Part shown: positions 59,560-64,000 of the stretch, one piece after another
Position numbering within the stretch: the first letter of the stretch is position 1
How the letters are laid out: each line of letters opens with the position of its first letter
Source of the DNA: Silurus meridionalis
Taxonomy: Eukaryota > Chordata > Actinopteri > Siluriformes > Siluridae
Reading direction: 5' to 3'
Length of the DNA: 64,000 nt
Assembly (NCBI RefSeq): GCF_014805685.1
Contig: NC_060907.1
Span: 7,773,992-7,837,991 of the forward strand
Position numbers and translations under genes: made by a program
The notes under the pieces: generated by a model
Seen by the model: only the letters and a program-made list of their open reading frames with translations
The model's database searches: none
What the model was told of the DNA's origin: nothing

Positions 59560-60060
59560 CTTCTTGAGCACCAAACTATTTACAGCAGTTGTAGCCCTAA
59601 GCCATTTTTAAGCATACTCTTTATATTAATAACAGTCCAAAGCCTTCTTCATAGATCTTAAGTACAACCATCCTGAGTAATCTCATAAATCTTGAGGCTG
59701 TTTATGTGGAGCCATTCACATAGTTTTTAATAGTAGGGCATTGGGACGGGTACTTCTGACTTTGATTCTGACATAATTGCTGCCAAAAATTGCTTTCAAA
59801 CCATTTGGAGAGGAAAATCCAAATCCATAATCCTAAAATCCGAATCCACAAAGTACACATGTAATAACATGATACACTAATGAGTCTACCTTTACTAAGC
59901 ACCACACACATGTACACTACTACACAAATGTGAATAACAGGATTACTACCAATCCCACTTCTGCAGGACTTTGCACATGCATGTTATAAATGCTTATAGC
60001 GTAAACTGTACTTTTATTGCGTTACAGTTCAGTAGTTTAGATAATGACCCAGTGTTCCTT
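59560..60060 (+). repeat. Diverged tandem duplication, copy 1
   Basis: Matches 60300-60830: gccttcttcatagatcttaa against gccttctttatggatcttaa; ctgactttgattctgacata against ctgactttaattctgacata; ctaatgagtctacctttact against ttaatgagtctatttctgta; cacaaatgtgaataacagga against cacaaatgtaaataacttgg. Confidence 0.75.
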
Positions 60061-60299
60061 TCCACAACACAAATTCAATGCATAAGTAGTATTAATATTC
60101 AAAAAGAAAGTATAGTTTTAATAACAATTTTACTTTTAACAGAAATGATAGCTCCAATCCTAACACAATCCTAACACATCCCATTCTTTGGCGAGTATAG
60201 TTTTAAACCTAATTTTCACATTTACACTTTCAACCTTAGAGTTTTACAGTTCATACTCATTCTACTTTCATCATGGTTGGTTGCTTAACTGTTCACTGG

Positions 60300-60830
60300 T
60301 TGGAGTGCAAAGCTATTCACGCCAATTGTAGCCTTCTTTATGGATCTTAAGCTAAATCATGTAGAGCTACCTCATGAATCTTTAGACTGTTCATGTAGAG
60401 CCATACTTAGCAGCAGCAAGTGGTTTCCAATGGATGAGAAATCCATCCATGGGGATGGACCGGGTCTGAAGATGTGCCATTAGTAGTTTTATTCCTGACT
60501 TTAATTCTGACATACAGTAATTGCTGTCCAAACCTTTTGTAGAGGACAATCCAAATTCATAATCTTGAAATAATCAAGATAATCTAATCCACAATGTATA
60601 CAGTGCATGCAATCATATATATTAATGAGTCTATTTCTGTATTTTGCACCAAACAACATACACACACACACATACATTCACCCCTTCACAAATGTAAATA
60701 ACTTGGGATTACTATCGAGCCTACTTGCGCAACACATTAATGTTTTTTTGGGGGTTTTTTTATGTTTACAGAGCAAACTATACTTTTCTTGCATTGCACT
60801 ACTGTAGATTTTGTCACTATTATACTTTTG
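60300..60830 (+). repeat. Diverged tandem duplication, copy 2
   Basis: Shifted by roughly 700 bp from copy 1, with an extra segment around 60415-60475 (gatgagaaatccatccatgg). A weaker third echo may lie at 60890-61060. Confidence 0.75.
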
Positions 60831-61060
60831 GAAATTGATACACAAGCTTGTCATTCAAATAATATCTCGAACTGTATAGTTAAAATCGAACAGAATTTAG
60901 CTCTAGTATTTTTTTGCAAAATATAGTCCAATCCTTTAATATTATTCCAATCCTAATCTGAGAATTATAGCTTCGATCCTGTTCTGCAAGTGTTGTACCA
61001 TCACGTACATTTTGGTGTAGATTCAATCCAAATCCATATATATTACAGATCCAGGTAAAA

Positions 61061-63439
61061 TGTGCAATTTTTGGAGTACAGTTAAATACTAATACTGTTT
61101 TTCAACTTTATAACTCAATAACCAGACCCCAGTTTCCAAGTTTCCTGCAAAGTATTTGTATTTTGTCCCAGATGTCAGATAGTTAGTTTCTATTATCATC
61201 AGTGTATTTTTCCCCTGGTAAATCTGCCCATTATCTTTTTTGTCCGGTTTAAAGTAATTATTTTTATCTGATATCAATTAAGATGTCCATTGCTGATCCC
61301 CTTCAAAAATAGAATAAACCAAGCAAATAGAATACTATCTTTCTGACTGTCCCTATTATCAGCCAGTTACATAAAAAAAATCCCACAGCACCAAATTAGA
61401 GAGAATAGAATATATATATAATCTTGACAATCTTTGATTATTATGTCGAATTATTCTGGCTATAACAGTACTAAGAGGATTTATTTCCATATTTCTACAA
61501 TTAAATAACACTACATAAGAACAGGATTTCTTGTCATAATAGGGGAAAAAAGGTTAATGAACTAAAAACGAAATGAGACCAAGAATAAGTGTTAATACAA
61601 ATAGGTTTTTTAAACCACTTGAACCATGAGAAGTTAAGCTGTGTTCAGTACAGCAATGGTTCCTGGTCTGCAGAAACCCTGGTGTCTACTCCAGGATAAA
61701 ATAAGCTCAGTCAGTCTCGAATGTATGTTTAAACACATCATACACCCACCCACCCACACTCCCCTTTTGTCTTTAGTTATTTACCTCCAGCCTGTGTTTT
61801 ACTGTTCTGAGCTTAGTAAATGTCACTCTGTCGGACCTGACTGAACTGCCTACTGAGGACTTCAGCTCGAACTGATTGCACATCTGTTACAAATTACAAC
61901 AGTTACATTTTAATTAAAATGCCAAAGGTGCGTAATTTAATAATGTTGATTGTTTAACAATATTTAGAGTACAGAATTAAACATAGTGACCCCCATCACA
62001 CTATATTTACCTGCATGTACATGGTGCTACATAAACCATGACCACTTGTTTATGTAGCTCCAGGGTCCCGGAGAAAGGTTGTTTTATTTCACTGTGTACT
62101 GTGTCAGTGTATTAAAATTATACATTTCATTCTTAATGTTCTTAAAAAAGTCTTAAATGTGATTTTGTAAAACCTGCAGAAACCCTGTAAGAATAATAAG
62201 AATAATTAAAAGAAGCTCGGGTCAAGTCAAATCAAGAAGCTTTTATTTAAAACCTATACCACGGCATGAAAGATGCACACGCAGTTACGTTGTTGGCAAC
62301 TGGCCTCAACCAAGCCCTAAATGTATTCGTTTTTAAGACATGTATCACTAAACTTAGATTTTCACATAGCTATAAAATTAATCCGTTTTACATCTGTGGT
62401 ACAATCCAAGGAAGATTTGCACCAATAACAGAAAGCTGATTACCTGTTGCATGTTGGTTTTATTTGTAGTCGTAAAAATTGAAACCATGCAAAATTAAGA
62501 CATCTTTTAAAACAGCGAACTAAAGACTTTTTAATGCCTAGAATTTCGAATTCTAAATTTTTCGGACTTTTTAAAACCCAGCAGAAACCCTGAACTTATC
62601 ACAGTGTGTGTAGGAAATCCAAAAAGTGTGTCCTGCTTTGCAAAATGTCTAGAATATGCCTGTTAGAAGCTAGACGCAAGTTTAAGGTAGCTTACATTTT
62701 CAACATTTTAAGTTGAAAAATAATGTTTGTAACGACAAATCTTAACAGAACATTCCGGCCTGAAACTCTGACTCCATTTATAATAAAAAAAAAGATGGCA
62801 GGATGTCCTTTAGTGTTTTATTGTTGTACCTTTTATCTGTTTGTATTCATTGAATATTGTGAATAAGATCATGGTGTCACGAAACTACAGTAGCTATAAA
62901 CACTTGCCTCGCTTAGTCTTAAGGTTTGACATTCCCATCATGGTGAACTTAAAGGAGCATCTTTGCTACAAAGTACTGACACTTGGAGGCTACTTTCCTA
63001 TTTGTTAAATAAATATCTGCGAAGATGTGACTAGATCAGTGATTATAACATTTTAGTTTAATAGCAATTTGAATTTGATTATCAGCCGTACATCATTAAA
63101 AGAAAATACATGCAAAAGAAATGCCTATGTAGGTGTTACTATAGTAGCGATACTGTATTAGAATATACATATAGGGGCGTGATTTGACTTTCGGATGAAA
63201 ATATATCAGAGCTGCTGTTACAGAAAATAAATGAACACAGCTGTGGTATAAACAGAATTATGAGACTGAATAAAATGACGCTGCATCCAAATATGTCCAA
63301 AATAAGCAAGACTTCATTTTAAAACCAGAATGCAAAGGTTTGTAATGGAACCCTGTCACATACAGTAGATATACACAATACAGGATGTTTACAACACAAA
63401 GACAGTCATTCGTCTCGACTCGATGCTTTAAATGGTAGT
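61061..63439. other. Mostly unique AT-rich DNA
   Basis: 62070-62115 (cagggtcccggagaaaggtt, tatttcactgtgtactgtg) and, inverted, 62220-62290 (gtcaaatcaagaagctttta) are scraps of a common fish retroposon tail. No gene. Confidence 0.4.
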
Positions 63440-63835
63440 GATGCATCTCCCCTGTTTTCCTATTAAGGGATCAATGATATTAGCAAGCCCACATCCGTCT
63501 TAAACAGGAGAGCCTGAGAGAAAATCACGATGTCACAGCCTCATCGAGAGAAACAGCTGCGTGGCATCATGTCTTCATTGATCCGAGCGTCTTCTCTGTT
63601 GTTCTTAGAGATGAAACAAATTGCTTTGATACTCTTAAAAACTCTATATTTCAAAAGACAACATCGGTACAGTGCCATAATGTGCTTCAGCGGGGTTTAC
63701 AAGGCCATTTCACTTAGCACAGTATCCAAAAGGCACGGGGATCGTATCGACCTTCCACTGCAAAACGGTACGTATGGTTCGAGTGAGCTTGTGCGCTTCG
63801 GCGTTATCGTTTTCTAGCCAGGTATTAATGTGTGC
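63440..63835. other. Complex stretch with a 95-codon open frame
   Basis: The frame 63530-63817 (+) starts MSQPHREKQLRG and has no domain I know. The sequence (gtgccataatgtgcttcagc, ggggtttacaaggccatttc) is more complex than its surroundings. Possible conserved element or small exon; undecided. Confidence 0.25.
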
Positions 63836-64000
63836 ATTAGCAGGCTGGATTTTTTTCTTTTATTTTATTAGCTGTTTAAATTCTTTTCACTTTTAAAGGA
63901 GCAGTACCCCATTTGTGGAGTCCTTTGTTATCTGCTAGGTAAATTGCAATGGCAGTAAAAATTGACATGGTTTTCCATTTACACCAGCTGACCTTTCGGA

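Overview
The window looks like teleost fish nuclear DNA. It is AT-rich, full of CA/GT, CT/GA, TA and GATA microsatellites, and carries typical fish transposon families: Tc1-like elements, mariner, Tol2-like hAT, pogo-like elements, tRNA-derived SINEs and an RTE-like LINE. A catfish or related otophysan is my guess, but nothing here proves the order. I found no protein-coding host gene and no functional RNA gene. Every coding trace I recognise is a decayed transposon. The window reads as intergenic or intronic DNA with several possible conserved non-coding stretches, which cannot be confirmed without alignment.

Layout. 1-1135: CA-rich satellite with a higher-order duplication of about 415 bp. 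1165-1925: a SINE and an internally deleted Tc1-like element with an in-frame mini-ORF. 3171-7361: two Tc1-like elements side by side. The second (4152-7361) has readable inverted repeats and a frameshifted transposase, and is split by a Tol2-like hAT insertion (5591-7184) that holds a GATA-tailed retroposon-like insert. 8536-9272: another hAT with 8-bp target duplications. 11205-11590: two SINEs. 12240-14110: possibly conserved unique DNA. 14637-15605: a 41-bp minisatellite ending in a TA tract. 16-22 kb: hAT C-terminal remnants, a decayed IS630/Tc1-like element and a diverged tandem repeat of about 92 bp. 22958-23369: a MITE. 24350-25500: a repeat broken by a pogo-like element. 26876-27845: an hAT copy broken by a LINE 3' end. 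28418-28925: a mariner fragment. 31254-31486 and 47230-47470: two tRNA-Glu SINEs with long target duplications. 37785-42530: repeats, a mariner fragment, a local duplication and a LINE reverse-transcriptase fragment. 43858-44400: the unbroken partner of the 24-kb repeat. 49380-50382: a second copy of the nested hAT. 52225-52996: a second pogo-like element. 54-57.6 kb: an hAT with a zinc-finger-domain remnant, a LINE 5' fragment and SINEs. 59.5-60.8 kb: a diverged tandem duplication. The rest is unique AT-rich DNA.

How the parts relate. Several families occur more than once, so one copy shows the state of another before insertion. The most interesting relation is between the RTE-like LINE (fragments at 27259, 42250 and 56858) and the tRNA-Glu SINE. 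The SINE appears to be a tRNA-Glu head joined to a piece matching the LINE 5' region and a tail matching the LINE 3' end. I saw no new enzymatic or defence system.
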